The notes: generated from the letters alone by a model not told the origin. A stretch of 64,000 nt of DNA from Cryptomeria japonica (GCF_030272615.1 NC_081405.1:651640920-651704919), one strand, 5' to 3'. Positions 10,591 through 22,736 are shown, counted from the first letter of the stretch. Numbers and translations: made by a program.

Positions 10591-12352
10591 TGTTGGACAC
10601 ATTGGATCAAAGAGAGAGGGGTGAATCAGTGATTTAAACTCTTTTCCTTCCATAAGAAGATACTGGTAATATATAAAACAAATTGAATGCTAACCGGTAG
10701 CTCAAATAGTGAAAACAAGGTGTGTGAATGGACTTGCTAAAACATTAATATAATACATGCACAAAGATGCATCACACAACACCAGATATATACAAGGAAA
10801 ACCCAATGTGGGAAAAACCCTGGTGAGAATAGTTATTGGAGATCTTTTGCTCCAATCCAACCTCACAATAACTCTTTGATTACAATATTTAGGGCACCAA
10901 CCCAAGGAGCACCAACCCCTGATTTATGAGCACCAAATCAAAAGAGCACTAACCCCTACACAATTTATAGGCTATAACCTAAAGGAGCTACAACCCCTGC
11001 ACTAAGCTTCAACTTAGTGACAACAATATAAAACTTAGTTATGCAGATGAAATCATTGTTGCAAATGAAGTTTTGTAACCTTACAATATTCTCCTCTGCT
11101 AGTTTCAACCTTATTGGTTTGTATTCTCTCCACCCACTCTGAAACTTGACTTTGTTGATAACTTTTCTAAATCCCCTCTCACAATGTCTTCCCTCTTTCA
11201 ACTCACACTTGATCACTCTTAATCAGGTACAACTTCTGCCATTTTGTTACCTTTGTGTTCAATGCACTCTCCACTGGTTGTTCCTTATATCAGTTTACTA
11301 TGCTTCTCCTTATCGGTCAATACTTCACTCATAAATACTTCAAGTGTTTATCTCTTTGGCTCTCAAACAAAAATTTCACACTTGTCTTCACTCTAAAACA
11401 ACAACAATCACAATCTCAAGTCATCATATTTAAACTTGATCTTTCCCACCAAGAATCAATTCAAACTTGGGGTGGTTAGGGTTTCCTTTACCTGACAAAA
11501 ACTACATGATATATAATCCAATCTACCTTGGATCGATCACCTATACTCGAGGAATGCATTTGTACATGTTTTCCATTATCCAATGCATATTTTCTAATGA
11601 TAGCAATCTCGTCCATGATTTTCTGCCTTGAAATCTGTCAATGCATTTACATTCCAAGTGTTTCCTTCTCAAGATCATCTTGTAGTCTGATTTCTTTGCT
11701 TCAATCCAGGCACCAACTACTCCTTGATCTTTCTCTATCATTTTTTATTTCTCGAGCCGCATCAGTCAATTACCAACCCGTGATTTTTGGCTGTTTCATT
11801 ATTGTTGACTAGTTATTTCAACAACCATGTCGATGAAGGCTTCACCAACCTTTGAATGTTTTCCACCTCAAATCCACATGGCATCACAATGGTCATACAC
11901 TCAGCTCACTGACACAAGGCTGGTTTACACTTAAACATTTAGCAAACTCATACCGGTACAAGCCTTTACTGGTGAGACCCTATCCTCATGCTAACCGGTA
12001 ATGCACACTACACCGTTAGCACATCTTTGCCTCTAGTGGTTTGTGATTACTTTAACATTCTACCTCTTCATCATAAACAGATAGCCAACCTCCAGACTGG
12101 TTTATGCTCTACCGGTTATCACTCAACATGCTAACACACACATGCATCTCACCTCATACCGGTGAAGTCACTGATAGTCTCAATAACTACTTGTCTTCCA
12201 CCATACGAGTTGAAAAGCCTTCATATTAATCTTCTCAGTACCTTATTTGTCTTTCACTATACCGGTACACTCTTCTTTATACCAGATGACATACCTGTAC
12301 TGGTAGCCTGCTTGTAATACCGATTGACATCAATGACAACTCAATGGCAACA
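10591..12352 (-). repeat. 3' LTR of element E
   Basis: 1,762 bp, starting TGTTGGACACATTGG and ending TGGCAACA, matched by the split LTR 17882-18106 plus 31401-32875. The internal edge abuts the reverse complement of the polypurine tract (ATCTCCCC). Repeated ACCGGT-type motifs are frequent in the distal (U3) part. Confidence 0.92.
11421..11456 (-). promoter_or_regulatory. Core promoter module in E LTR
   Basis: Minus strand reads CTTGGTGGGAAAGATCAAG immediately followed by TTTAAATATG, a TATA-type box. The same TGGTGGGAAA plus A/T box arrangement occurs in all F LTRs and in LTR J. Confidence 0.6.
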
Positions 12353-12600
12353 ATCTCCCCATTTGGCATTGATGTCAACATTTTCTTTTCCGGTTTCTCT
12401 CCCCCTTTGACAACAGTGGCTAAGAGAAACTTACTCTGACACCAATAATATCTCCCTTGACTACATCCGGTTAAGATACACTCTCCCCATGTGTCCATGC
12501 TTCATGATTCAAGAGTCATAAGATAGTAGAATTGGTTGACTCCCCCTGAATCATGCATTCTCTTATGCATTTAAGTGCTACCAGATGGTGGGACAACTCC
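12353..12600 (-). promoter_or_regulatory. Polypurine tract and 3' UTR of element E
   Basis: Adjacent to the LTR the minus strand reads GCCAAATGGGGAGAT. A second tract, TGTCAAAGGGGGAGAG, lies about 50 bases further in, near 12,400. The rest is non-coding up to the RNase H stop region. Confidence 0.75.
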
Positions 12601-12607
12601 CATTTTT

Positions 12608-13351
12608 TTATCTCAAGTACTCAAATGGACCCAATGAAAGTATCTTGGTAAATATGTCAAGAATCTGCTCACCAGTGGGAACATATTCTACTATGACCTC
12701 CTTGTCTGCTACCTTCTCACTCAAGAAGTGATACTTGATTGCAACATGTTTTATTATTGAGTGCATTACTATATTCTTGGAGATGCAGATTGCACTTGAG
12801 TGATCACACCAGATTGGAATACGTTTCGATATTTCCACCTATATGTCTTTGAGTGTCTACTTCATCCATAAAACCTGTGAACAACATATAGCAACTGCTA
12901 TGTACTCTACCTCAGCAGTAGATAGTGACACTAAATCTTTCTTCTTATTGTTCCATGATACTAACTGATCTCCTAAGTATAAAGCACCTGCACTTGTACT
13001 TTTCTGGTCATCAATACTTCCTGCCCAATCTGCATCAGTATAAGCTTGCAAAGAGAAGTCTCCTTTCTTTGGATACCACAAACCATAGCTGATAGTTCCT
13101 TGTCGATACTTGAAGATTCTTCTGACTGCATTTAAGTGAGACTGTTTAGGAGTAGCTTGGAATCTTGCTACCATGCAAACAACTTGTATAATATATGGTC
13201 TAGATGCTATTAAATACAAAAGACTACTGGTCATAGACCTATACAATGTTTTCTCAACTTCCGGTGATTCATCTACTTTTCTCAACTTACAACCGGCAAC
13301 CATGGGAGTACTTACCGGTTTTCTATCCCCCATTTGAAATTTCTTCAGCAT
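12608..13351 (-). pseudogene. Copia RNase H domain of element E
   Basis: Shows the linker after RT (PVSTPMVAGCKL, RPYIIQVVCMVARF), then TDADWAGSIDDQKSTSA and STAEVEYIA, the conserved acidic RNase H motifs, and the closing GEQILDIFTKIL / PFEYLR signature. In-frame stops near 12,840-12,860 break it, and it is split from RT by a stop or shift near 13,350. It would remove genomic RNA during cDNA synthesis. Confidence 0.88.
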
Positions 13352-14050
13352 GTCTTTCGCATACTGGTTTGGGAGATGAAAATTACTTTCTCCTTCTGTG
13401 AGATCTGCAATCCAAGAAAATAGGACAACTCTCCCAACATGGACATCTCAAACTCTATCTTCATCTGATCTGCAAATTCTTTGCACATGATGTCCTTGTC
13501 TCCACCAAAGATAATATCATCCACATATAAAACAACTATAATAATGTGATCTCCATTTACCTTGACATACAAGTTTATGTCTGCATTCTGGAATTCTTGC
13601 TCCTTCAAGTATTTGTCTAGCCAAGAATACCATGCTCAGGGAGCCTGCTTCAAAGCATACAAGGCTTTCTTCAACCAACATACAAAACTCTCATCTTCAT
13701 GCAACAAGTATCCTTCCAACTATTCCATATACACCTCTTCTTCAATATTTCCATTGAGAAAAGCATATTTCACATCCATTTGATATACTTTATATCCCTT
13801 GAAGGTTTAGAAAGCTAAAAACATTCTTATTGCCTCTAACCTAGAAACTGGTGTAAAGGTTTCTTCAAAATCAATACCTTCCACTTGAGCATACCCTTTT
13901 CAAACTAATCTTGCTTTATGCTGGACTATCTTACCTTCTTCATTCATCTTGTTCTGGTAGACCCATTTAGTACCTATGACATTCTTGTTTGCTAGTCAAG
14001 GAACAAGTTCCCAAGTCTGATTTTTCTCAATTTTTCTCAATTCTTCATCC
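13345..14050 (-). pseudogene. Copia reverse transcriptase of element E
   Basis: Minus-strand translation has the QMDVK-AFLNG start motif (near 13,770), the KKALYALKQAP block (near 13,660) with a following stop, and the catalytic LYVDDIIFGG (near 13,520). EFEMSMLGELSYFLGLQI follows downstream. Template and product are the element's own RNA and cDNA in the virus-like particle. Several stops are visible, including one after KQAP. Confidence 0.88.
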
Positions 14051-14436
14051 ATGGCATCCACCCACTTCTCACTTTTGCTAGCATCATCAAAATTTTTGGG
14101 CTCTACTTCAGTCATGAGATATAAATTTACCTGCTCACCTTCCTGGGCTAATCTCCTTCTAATCTGCATACCTTCATTCCTATCTCCTATGATCTATTCT
14201 TTCAGATGATTCTTCTACACATACCGGTTGGGGATCTTGTTTGGTGTATCTTCTACCGGTCTATTGTTAGATTATTCTTTATTTTTAACATCTGAATCAT
14301 CAATGTAAGGTGTTGGTGCAGATTTTCCTCTATGTGAGTCTTCATCTATTCTCACATTTACACTATCAACCATTGTTCTCAATCTCTTATTGTAGCATTT
14401 GTAGGCTTTACTGTTGGTTGAGTATTCGAAGAAGAT

Positions 14437-15366
14437 TCATTCATCACTTTGGGAATCAAAAATTCCTAATCCATCAACATCTCTCTTGATGAAGCACTTG
14501 TTTCCAAGCACTCTGAAGTGCTTGAGTGATGGTTTCCTTTTATTCCATAACTCATAAGGAGTCATTCTACTATTCACTCTTAACTGTACCTGGTTTAAAG
14601 TATAGACAATAGTATGAATTGCTTCCTTCCAGTATATATCTAGTATGTTGGCCTCATTCAACATAGTCCTAGCCATCTCCTTTACTATTCTATTTTTCCT
14701 CTCTACCACCCCATTTTGCTGAGGTGTCCTTGCAGCTGAATATAGTCTTTGAATTCCATGTTTCTCACAGTAGTCAACAAACTCATTTGAGGTAAATTCT
14801 CCACCTTGGTCTGATCTTAAGAATTTTAACTGGTATCCACTTTCATTTTCTATTATCTTTCTAAAATTTTTGAATCTCTCAAATGCTTGTGACTTATCAT
14901 GTAGGAAGGTTACCCAAGTCATTCTTGAGTAATCATCTATGATCAACATGAAATACCTTTCTCTGACCAATGCTCTTGTCCTTGTTGGCCCACATATGTC
15001 TGTATGTATCAATTTCAAAGGTCTTGCGGTGTTATGTTCTTTTGTTTTAAAGCTAACCTTTTCTTGCTTACCTCTGACACATTCATCACAAAATGTACTT
15101 GCTGGTTTTATGATCTAAGGTATGTTTCTCACATACCGGTTCTTTCTTATCTTAACTAGATTATCAAAATTAACATGGCCTAATCTTTGGTGCCACAACC
15201 AGCTTTCATCAACCTGTCCAATCATGCATTGAGACTCATATAATTCCCTTAGATTGTGGACATTACCCTCTGTTCTCTTTCCTTTTGTTACAACCTGACT
15301 AGTACTTTGATTTCTTATCTGATAACTGGTAGAGTCAAATGTGAACTTGTACCATTTGTCACACAT
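14437..15366 (-). pseudogene. Copia integrase of element E, catalytic triad present
   Basis: Begins with the GAG-pre-integrase signature WLWHQRLGHVNFDNL (near 15,170-15,210), then CDECVRGKQ. The catalytic core carries HTDICG (first Asp), RSDQGGEF (second Asp) and PQQNGVVERKNR (Glu), so all three D,D,E residues are readable. The core, 14,437-15,018, is open over 193 codons. A stop near 15,115 separates the two halves. It would insert cDNA, producing the 5-bp duplications seen in this window. Confidence 0.9.
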
Positions 15367-15408
15367 CTAACTTACACTCAGCAAGTTATGCTTCAAACCT
15401 TCCACATG

Positions 15409-15615
15409 CTATGCATCATGAGCCTTGAGCTTTCCATCAATATTCAGTATACCTCGACCTTTGATCTTGATGGAGGAGTTGTGACCAAACTGAACTGAAC
15501 CACCATTCCAATCATCAAGATTGATGAAATTTTTCTTATCTTCGGTCATGTGATTTATGCAACCACTATAAACTACCCATAAATTCTTTCTTTCAGCATG
15601 TAGAATAGTCTGCAC
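15409..15615 (-). pseudogene. Aspartic protease of element E, catalytic Asp lost
   Basis: The copia protease signature is usually W-x-x-D-S-G-C-x-x-H-M-T. Here it reads LWVVYSGCINHMT: the catalytic Asp is replaced by Tyr (GAT to TAT). The glycine-rich segment GGSVQFGHNSSIKIKGRG follows as in the family. The enzyme would cleave the Gag-Pol polyprotein; this copy cannot. Confidence 0.85.
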
Positions 15616-15749
15616 AATTAGGCTAGACTCTGTCTTGTTTTTCTCCTTCTCTACCCAAACTAGTTTCTCTTCTTTCTTTTACTCTTCTGTCACTTTGTGT
15701 TTTGGTTTTGTTTCCAACTTCTCATCCGGTACAATTCTCTTTTGCTTGT

Positions 15750-17805
15750 CAGTTCTCAGCTAACAATACCTTGCTATGTGACCAAAATTTTGACAGTTAT
15801 ACCATTTCATATTAGCACTATCAGATGTACTCAATGCATTCTTGTAGGACATTTTCATATTACTCCTACATTCATAACTCTTGTGACCAAAATCATTGCA
15901 ATTATAACATGTGACATTTGTACTTTGTAATGCAGAAAATGAGTTTCTACTCTCAAAACTAGGGTTGACATTCATTTTCCTACAATCTGCCATTTTATGA
16001 CCGAACTTATTACGCTGATAACAATAACCATGAAAATTTGGAACATACCAGTTAGGTTGTCTGGAACCTACAAATGACTACCTCACTAGGGGTCTTCCTT
16101 TCATGCTGCTAACCCTTGTGAATCCTTCATGATCAATACTTGCATTTCTCCTTGGATCTGCATGTTGGTGCATTGAGTATGGTCTCTAGTTTATTGGTTG
16201 AGCATACCAGTTTGTGTGGCAGTTTCTAGTAGCATTTGCAAATGTCTTCTTGTCAGTATCCTTTCCTACCTTGAATGTCTTCTTCTCTTCACCTTCATTT
16301 GAAGAAGTGAATTGTATTTCCTTATTGGATGTGTCTTTGCTATTTGAACTTTGACCTTCTTGAAAACCTAAGCCATTGGTATCTTTGGATTGGTTATGTT
16401 TGCTCAACATCTTGTCTAGGGCTTCAGTGTTGCCTTCATATTTGCTTCTCACTTTTATTTATTCCTGAATTTTCTCTAAGTCCTTCCAGAGTTTCATTAT
16501 TTCTGCTTCCAGATTCTAATGTTCCTTTTCCTTTTCACTCAGACCAATACTAGTGACTTCACACATCCTCTTGATCTCTTCCAACTGGAGTTTTAGATCT
16601 GCAATAGTTTTCTTGGACTCTTCAAGAGATTGCTCCAGCAATTCTTGTTCTTCAGCTGTAGTGCTTTTTACCTTCTTTAAGTCTCTTCTTGTTTTCTTTA
16701 TCTCATCCAAGGCACTAATGAGATCTCCTTCAAGATCTACTTCTCCTTCTTGCTCTTCCTCTTCTTCTTCTTCAAGTACCAGAACCTCTTGAGCCATGAA
16801 AAGGTTTTCTTTGACTTCATCTACACTGCAACAGTCATCTGAGGCACTTCCCTCATTTGTGGTATCATTTTCATGAGTGTAAAGATTGCTCTGCTTCGGT
16901 TATCCTCTTCTACCATGTCAGTAAACATTCTTCTTCCTATCCTTACTATATGATATGCTACCACTTGATTGATCATCTTCATTCTTATTACCATAAGAAC
17001 ATTTAGTAGCAAAATGTCCAATCTTTCCACAGTTGAAACATTTCAAAGCCAGCTTGCCTTTGTATTTTCCTGAACCAGTCTTGAGTCTTCTGAAAAAGTT
17101 TTCCATGATATCACCAGAGTCTTCACTAGTTGCATCATGAGCAAATTGTTCTTTTCCTTTTCTTGATGTCTTGAATGCATCTTCTTTCTTCACAGCATCA
17201 GTACTGACAGTCCTCATCTCATAAGCAGTTAGGGAGCCAAACAACTCATCCATTGGAAAGACTTTCAGATCCTTATCTTCCTCTATTGCTGAGACCTTTG
17301 TATCATACTTAGATGTAAGAGATCTCAGTACTTTCTTCACTACCACCTCATCTTTTATTTCTTCTCTAAGCCCTCTAATGGTGTTTGTTACTTCATCAAC
17401 CCTTTGGAGATAGTCAACAATCTTCTCTTCATCTCTCATCTTCAAACCTTCAAGCATTGCTCTCAATATCTGCAACTTGGCTTCGTTGGCTTTAGTATCA
17501 CCTTCAAATATCTTTTGCAATTTGTCCCAAGTTTCCTAGGCAGAAGAGCAGTGAATAACTTTGACAGATTCATTATCAGACAACCCACTAAGAATGGCAT
17601 TCTTAGCTTTAGCATTGTTCTCATATTCCCTCTTAGCATCTAGATTAGTAGGGGGATTATTAGGAACTCTATACCCATTCACAACCGACATCCATACATC
17701 ACAACCTAGAGAGGACAAATAGGTTTCAATTCTTCTACTCCAAAAGGCATAGTTGACACAATCAAATATAGGATTTTTTGAGGAGGTTGATTCATTTCTT
17801 GCCAT
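15750..17805 (-). pseudogene. Gag of element E with knuckle, coiled coil and extra CCHC motifs
   Basis: The ATG at 17805 gives MARNESTSSKNPIFD, then the UBN2-type capsid (FWSRRIETYLSSLGCDVWM, KLQKIFEGD, LRAMLEGLKMRDEEKIVDYL). An in-frame TAG at about 17,537 interrupts it. The knuckle CFNCGKIGHFATKC lies near 17,020. Past it come an acidic, Glu-rich coiled coil (16,516-16,797) and further knuckles near 16,020, 15,900 and 15,790 (CYNCNDFGHKSYEC, WYNCQNFGHIARYC). The coiled-coil/multi-knuckle insert between capsid and protease is also present in F and parallels the pol-less family. Confidence 0.85.
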
Positions 17806-17867
17806 TGTGAACACTTGATAGGATCTACCCAAGCTAGAGAACACTTTTGACAAAATAGGGTACCTAG

Positions 17868-17879
17868 GATCTGATACCA
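17868..17879 (-). promoter_or_regulatory. Primer-binding site of element E
   Basis: Minus strand TGGTATCAGATC, one base off the initiator-Met-tRNA complement seen in A and I, two bases from the LTR end at 17882. Confidence 0.85.
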
Positions 17880-18106
17880 ATTGTTGGACACAATAGATCA
17901 CTGAGAGGGGGGTGAATCAATGATTAAAACTCTTTTACTTCCACAAGAAGATACCGATAATATATAAAACAAACTGAGTGCTAACTAGTAGCTCAAACAA
18001 TGCAAACAAGGTGTCTGAATGAACTTGCTAAAACATTAATATAACACATGCACAAAGATGCATCACACAACACTAGATATATATGAGGAAAACCCAATGT
18101 GGGAAA

Positions 18107-19925
18107 TGTTAGACACAATGCACCACTGAGAGGGGGGTGAATCAGTGGTTCTCAAACTTTTCCCTTTAACTATCCCTATGAAAGTATACCGATTAAAAAT
18201 TCTAGTTGAATGCAGACTTACCAGTTAGTGAGGAGATAGAACACAAATGCATTCAGACAAAGGGACATCACATAACACCAGTATGTACGAGGAAAACCCA
18301 AGATGGGAAAAACCTAGTGAGAAATGCTGTTGGAGTCTACTGCTCCAATCCAATCTCACAATTAATCTCTGTTACAATATTTAGGGCACCAACCCAAGGA
18401 GTACCAACCCCTAACTAATTTATGGGCTACAACCCCTGCTAGTTTATGGGAACCAACCCAAAGGAGCTACAACCCTTGCACTTAGCTACAACTCACTGAT
18501 CACAATGATAACTTCAAATACAAAATTAGTCTTACTGTTACAAGTGAATCTTGTAACCATTTCATATACCTCACTTTGTCATTGAGACAGCTTCTCTACT
18601 ACACCAGTTCACTCTTCTGGTGCTCTCATCTACTGCTATATTGCTAGTAAAATCTACCGGTTCACCTCTACTCTCCTTCTACTCCACTGGATCTCCTCAC
18701 TTCTCTTCTCTATAGTTCTCTCAACTGTACTCTTGCTGGTACAAGCACCTACTGATTATCTCTTCAAATGCACTCTAGATGCTATGCCGGATCCTTAAAC
18801 CATACCAGTGAACCCTCTGTTAAACCCTATCACCAATTTAACCTTCACTCCCTCAGTCACTATCTTCTTCTTCTATTTTCACTCTGATTGCTCTAACTCT
18901 CTCATGCAACACTCAATCACTTTGCAACAACCCTATCTTCTTTTCTTCAACAACACCTTGCAATATATTTGGCTTCCTTATTTATATCCTAGTTTTCCCA
19001 CCAAAAGCCTATTCAAATTTTAGGCTGTTAGGGTTTCCTCATCAACATTGAGACAAACCAAATACAATCAGATCTTATCTAATCTGATCGCCTAGGAGTT
19101 GTTTGTTCATCACCGCCATTAACACACCTTTCAATACATGTTTTCCAAATATAGAAAACACAATCCTGTATCTCAACATGCATATATCAAAAACACCATT
19201 AATACCTCTACTGTTTCCTTCTCGAGGTCTTCTCACAAATTGATTTTCTTGCTTTGGTCTAGGTGCCATAAACTCCTTGATTTTTCTTTGTCGTTCACTC
19301 TTCCTTGGGCTACACTCCTCGGATCCGATCCACAAATCATGGGATTCATATTAAATGCACACCTATAAAAACACCTATCCCTATACAACACTTCACTGAC
19401 CTCTCTGAGATTTCCACTTCATCGGTTGGATTGGATCAATGACCAACTCCATTATCAGGCTCATCTACCGACTTGCTAACCTTGCCAGTATCTCACACTT
19501 TATGGGTTAACTCCTCATGTCTACTCTTTGCTGAACTACTGGTGGAACTCCTCAACCGGTCACCAGACATGTCTATCCATAGCATGCTCATTCTCATCAA
19601 GTGGAAAGTCTTCTGCATCTGCACCTTGTCCATATTACTGGTGGACTACATAATGGTAAACTCTTGATGACCCCATGTCATAAACCTTTAGTAGTTTCCA
19701 TCCAAAGCATCTGCATGCCATTTGCATACAATATTTGTAGTTGCACCACTTTGCCTCCTTCATCATCAGACTGAATAACATCTTTTCTAGGTTGTTAAAG
19801 TGAAAAACCCATCACTTTTTATTTGTTCCACCATCCCAACATGCCTTATTTCTCAGTACAATACCTAACCTTGATTTCATACACTAGAGACATTTCTTTG
19901 ATTCAACAGTAGATCCGGTGTGAGC
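18107..19925 (-). repeat. LTR 1 of element F, truncated
   Basis: Starts TGTTAGACACAATGCACCAC like the other two F LTRs and follows them to about 19,925. It then jumps directly into internal sequence (GCATCATGAGAAC, equivalent to about 25,951). Roughly 0.7 kb of LTR and 0.6 kb of internal 3' region, including the polypurine tract, are missing. Confidence 0.85.
18978..19008 (-). promoter_or_regulatory. Core promoter module in F LTR 1
   Basis: Minus strand TTTTGGTGGGAAAACTAGG followed by ATATAAATAAGG; a TATA box a short fixed distance after the GGTGGGAAA motif. Equivalent sites lie at 23,684-23,715 and 29,684-29,715. Confidence 0.6.
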
Positions 19926-19926
19926 A

Positions 19927-20199
19927 TCATGAGAACTTTAACTCCCCCTGAGTCATACACCTTAGTTTCTTATTACCTATCCGATCCAATAATGGGACTC
20001 CAATCTTCACCATATATTGGTTGAACTGTGCATATGTGATCAATTGATTCTCTTTAGCTCCAACATATCCACCATAGTCTATGAAATGATCTTGAATCCA
20101 CACAATGCCATACAATGACATCACCATGCCATAAATTAAACCGGTTAGCCCAAAAATATGCATGCTTGCATGATTAACCATTGGGCCAACATATGTCAT
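19927..20199 (-). CDS. Small conserved ORF near the 3' end of F internal copy 1
   Basis: 90 codons starting MTYVGPMVNHASMHIFGLTG, rich in Gly, Tyr and Ile with hydrophobic stretches, ending shortly before the truncated LTR. The second F copy keeps the same frame open (25,977-26,258). Function unknown. It may be the C-terminal remnant of a longer product, since upstream sequence on this strand is full of stops. Two copies from one element cannot by themselves show selection. Confidence 0.35.
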   Translation of the reverse strand: MTYVGPMVNHASMHIFGLTGLIYGMVMSLYGIVWIQDHFIDYGGYVGAKENQLITYAQFNQYMVKIGVPLLDRIGNKKLRCMTQGELKFS

Positions 20200-20643
20200 T
20201 TAGGTCTTCATCAACACCACCTAAGACATAACATCATATTTCATGCTATCAAGGCTATTGTAATGATTTCCAACCTTATTGTCTTACATAACCTACACGT
20301 ACCTGTTAGTGCTCATGTCGGTAACATCCAACACATACCAGTTTCCTATACCGGTCCATCATTACTACCAGAGCACTTGTCTATGAAACCTGATATTCTA
20401 TATCACTTTGCATCTGATTCCAATTGTTAATCTCCATCCATTGACACATGCAATGGTGATCTAATATTCATCTAAAGGTGTGTTGTCAAGGCAGCCTCTA
20501 CACACACTTATCATCTTATTTTCTCCCTCCATACCAGTAGCACCTTGTTCTTCCAAGTATCCTTCTTTCCTATGGGGGTGAATGATAAGTTCAATGTATT
20601 ACTCTCCCTAAGATCCTGCATCTCCTCTAAGCCTTAGGAGATA

Positions 20644-22736
20644 TCACCTATGTATTGAATGCATAGTGCCGATCCATGGTCTTCTTCCTCCATACATACT
20701 TAGTCTCAATCTTCTTCCCATTTTTAGGCTTGGGAGCTGGTCTTTCCTTCTTCTACTGATGGGTCCTCCCACTTCTTGATTTTGCCTCACAGCTGGAAGT
20801 AGTGCTATAGTAGCACATTGCATCCATCCCAACTTCTGATTGGTGAACCTTCTAACATGCCAATTGGACCATTTGCTTCTGGTCAATTTACTGTGATTAA
20901 CAACTGAAACTAGTGGACCTCTTGCTCTTGTAGGGACATTTCTTCTTTGGTTCCATGCAGCCTATGACTTCCCCATGCTTTGTACCCACTTTTTTGCAGA
21001 TAATAATTGTTATATCGGCCTCCCTATGACTACAAGTTCCTCTTTCCACAATCAAACACTCTATGGCCAATTCCATTGCATTTATTACGAACAACATTTA
21101 CATTATTAGGAATAGAAAATGGATTCTTTCTAGCATAACTGGGAGAGGAAACATGCATGTATCTAATCTTGGATACATTTTTCCCATATGCATGATGTCT
21201 ATGAGATCCTATATTATTCTTTCTAGATCTCTTTCTACATTCTTCTGCCCTATGGCCATAACTATTACATGCAAATCAATAATCAGTAAAGGATGGCATA
21301 TGACTTACAATTTTATTCTGCCATGTATGGGGAGATCTTACCGGTCTAGCATTTCCAATTCTCCTTCCTTGAGGATGGATCTTGGATTGACCATTCTTTG
21401 CATTTCCTCCAGCTGATCTCTTTTGCTCCCACACTTGCTTTGTCCTGTGGGTGGTAGCACTTCCTTGTCTTATACTGGTAGGAGCTCTTTCTTGTTGTCT
21501 TCTCATGTTCCTACTTCCGATGAAGCTGTCTTCTCCCATCTTCCCTTTTCCTTTGGGATCTGCATTGTTCCTCCTTTTTATAGCTCCGATCTTCATTCTT
21601 TTCTATAAGTCTTCATCAGTTGTATTTAGGTAAACCTTCTTCTATGGAGCATTTCTGACAGTGAAGGTTTGTCCCTTATTTCCTCCATTTGAGGAGACAA
21701 ACATAATTTCATTGTAGAAAACATTCTTGCTAGTGGAGCATTCACCAACACCACTACCTAAACCTTCAATGTCCTTGGCATGCTTTTCCTTCTTCAATAT
21801 TTTGTCCAAGGCATCATTGATGCCATCAAATAGGATTCTTACCTTGAGCTCATCCTTACATTTCTCAAGGTTTTTTTAGAGAATCTCCATTTCTCCAACT
21901 AGCTACAGATATTCTTTATCTTTAACTTCTAGCCTAGATGCTAGATCTTCACACTGGCACTGCCTGGTGCCTTCTTCTTGAGACTTCAACTCTGAGATGC
22001 ATTTCTTAGATTATTCAAGGAATTTAGTTAACCAATTTTGTTCCACTATAGCAACATTCTTGAATAATTTGTATTACTTTCTTACTCTACTGAGTTCTTC
22101 AAGTGCATTTACAAGCTCTCCTTCAAGATCAACTTCTGCTTCATTTTCTTCTCCATATTGACTAACAAATAAATCTTGCTAGCTAGATCTATCTACCTTG
22201 TCTCCTTCTTCTTCATCTTCTTCATTATCACTGCCAAACACATCATATCAGTGGGATCCATTTGCCTTATCACTTTCAAATTTGTGCACCTCATCTTCAA
22301 ATTCTTGTGCCATGAAGAGATGAGTCTCCTCATCACCATTTCTACTCCAACAATCTGATCTACCTCTATCATCCATGCACATGTCTGTTGCATTGCTTTT
22401 CTTAGTCTCACAAACAGATCCAATTGTGTAGGGTTCCTTTATATAAAGATACTTTAGTCTATCCCATAGACTCTTTGCCAATCTACACTTATTGACCTGT
22501 GAGAGAACATTACCGGTGAGTTGACTGAATATGGGCTGCATGGCTTCTTCATTACACATGCATCTTTTTTCTTCTTTAGAACTGGTAGGAGAACAAATAT
22601 TCCTAGGGAGACCATTAACAACCAACATCCACACATCAAACCCTATTGAGGACAAGTAGACTTCCATTCTATAACTCCAAATAGAATAGTGTGAACCATC
22701 AAACATGAGAGCATGGATTGACACTGAACAGACCAT
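20644..22736 (-). pseudogene. Gag of element F, copy 1
   Basis: ATG at 22736. The capsid-like N-terminus includes FDGSHYSIWSYRMEVYLSSIG and LAKSLWDRLKYLY. An acidic region (DNEEDEEEGDKV) and a coiled coil (EVDLEGELVNALEELSRVRK near 22,080-22,150) follow. Around 21,250-20,900 knuckle motifs continue, eroded in this copy, and a basic segment ends near 20,644. Stops and shifts throughout. The same domain order as in the gag of E suggests F is derived from, or packaged with, an E-type element. No pol follows. Confidence 0.75.
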
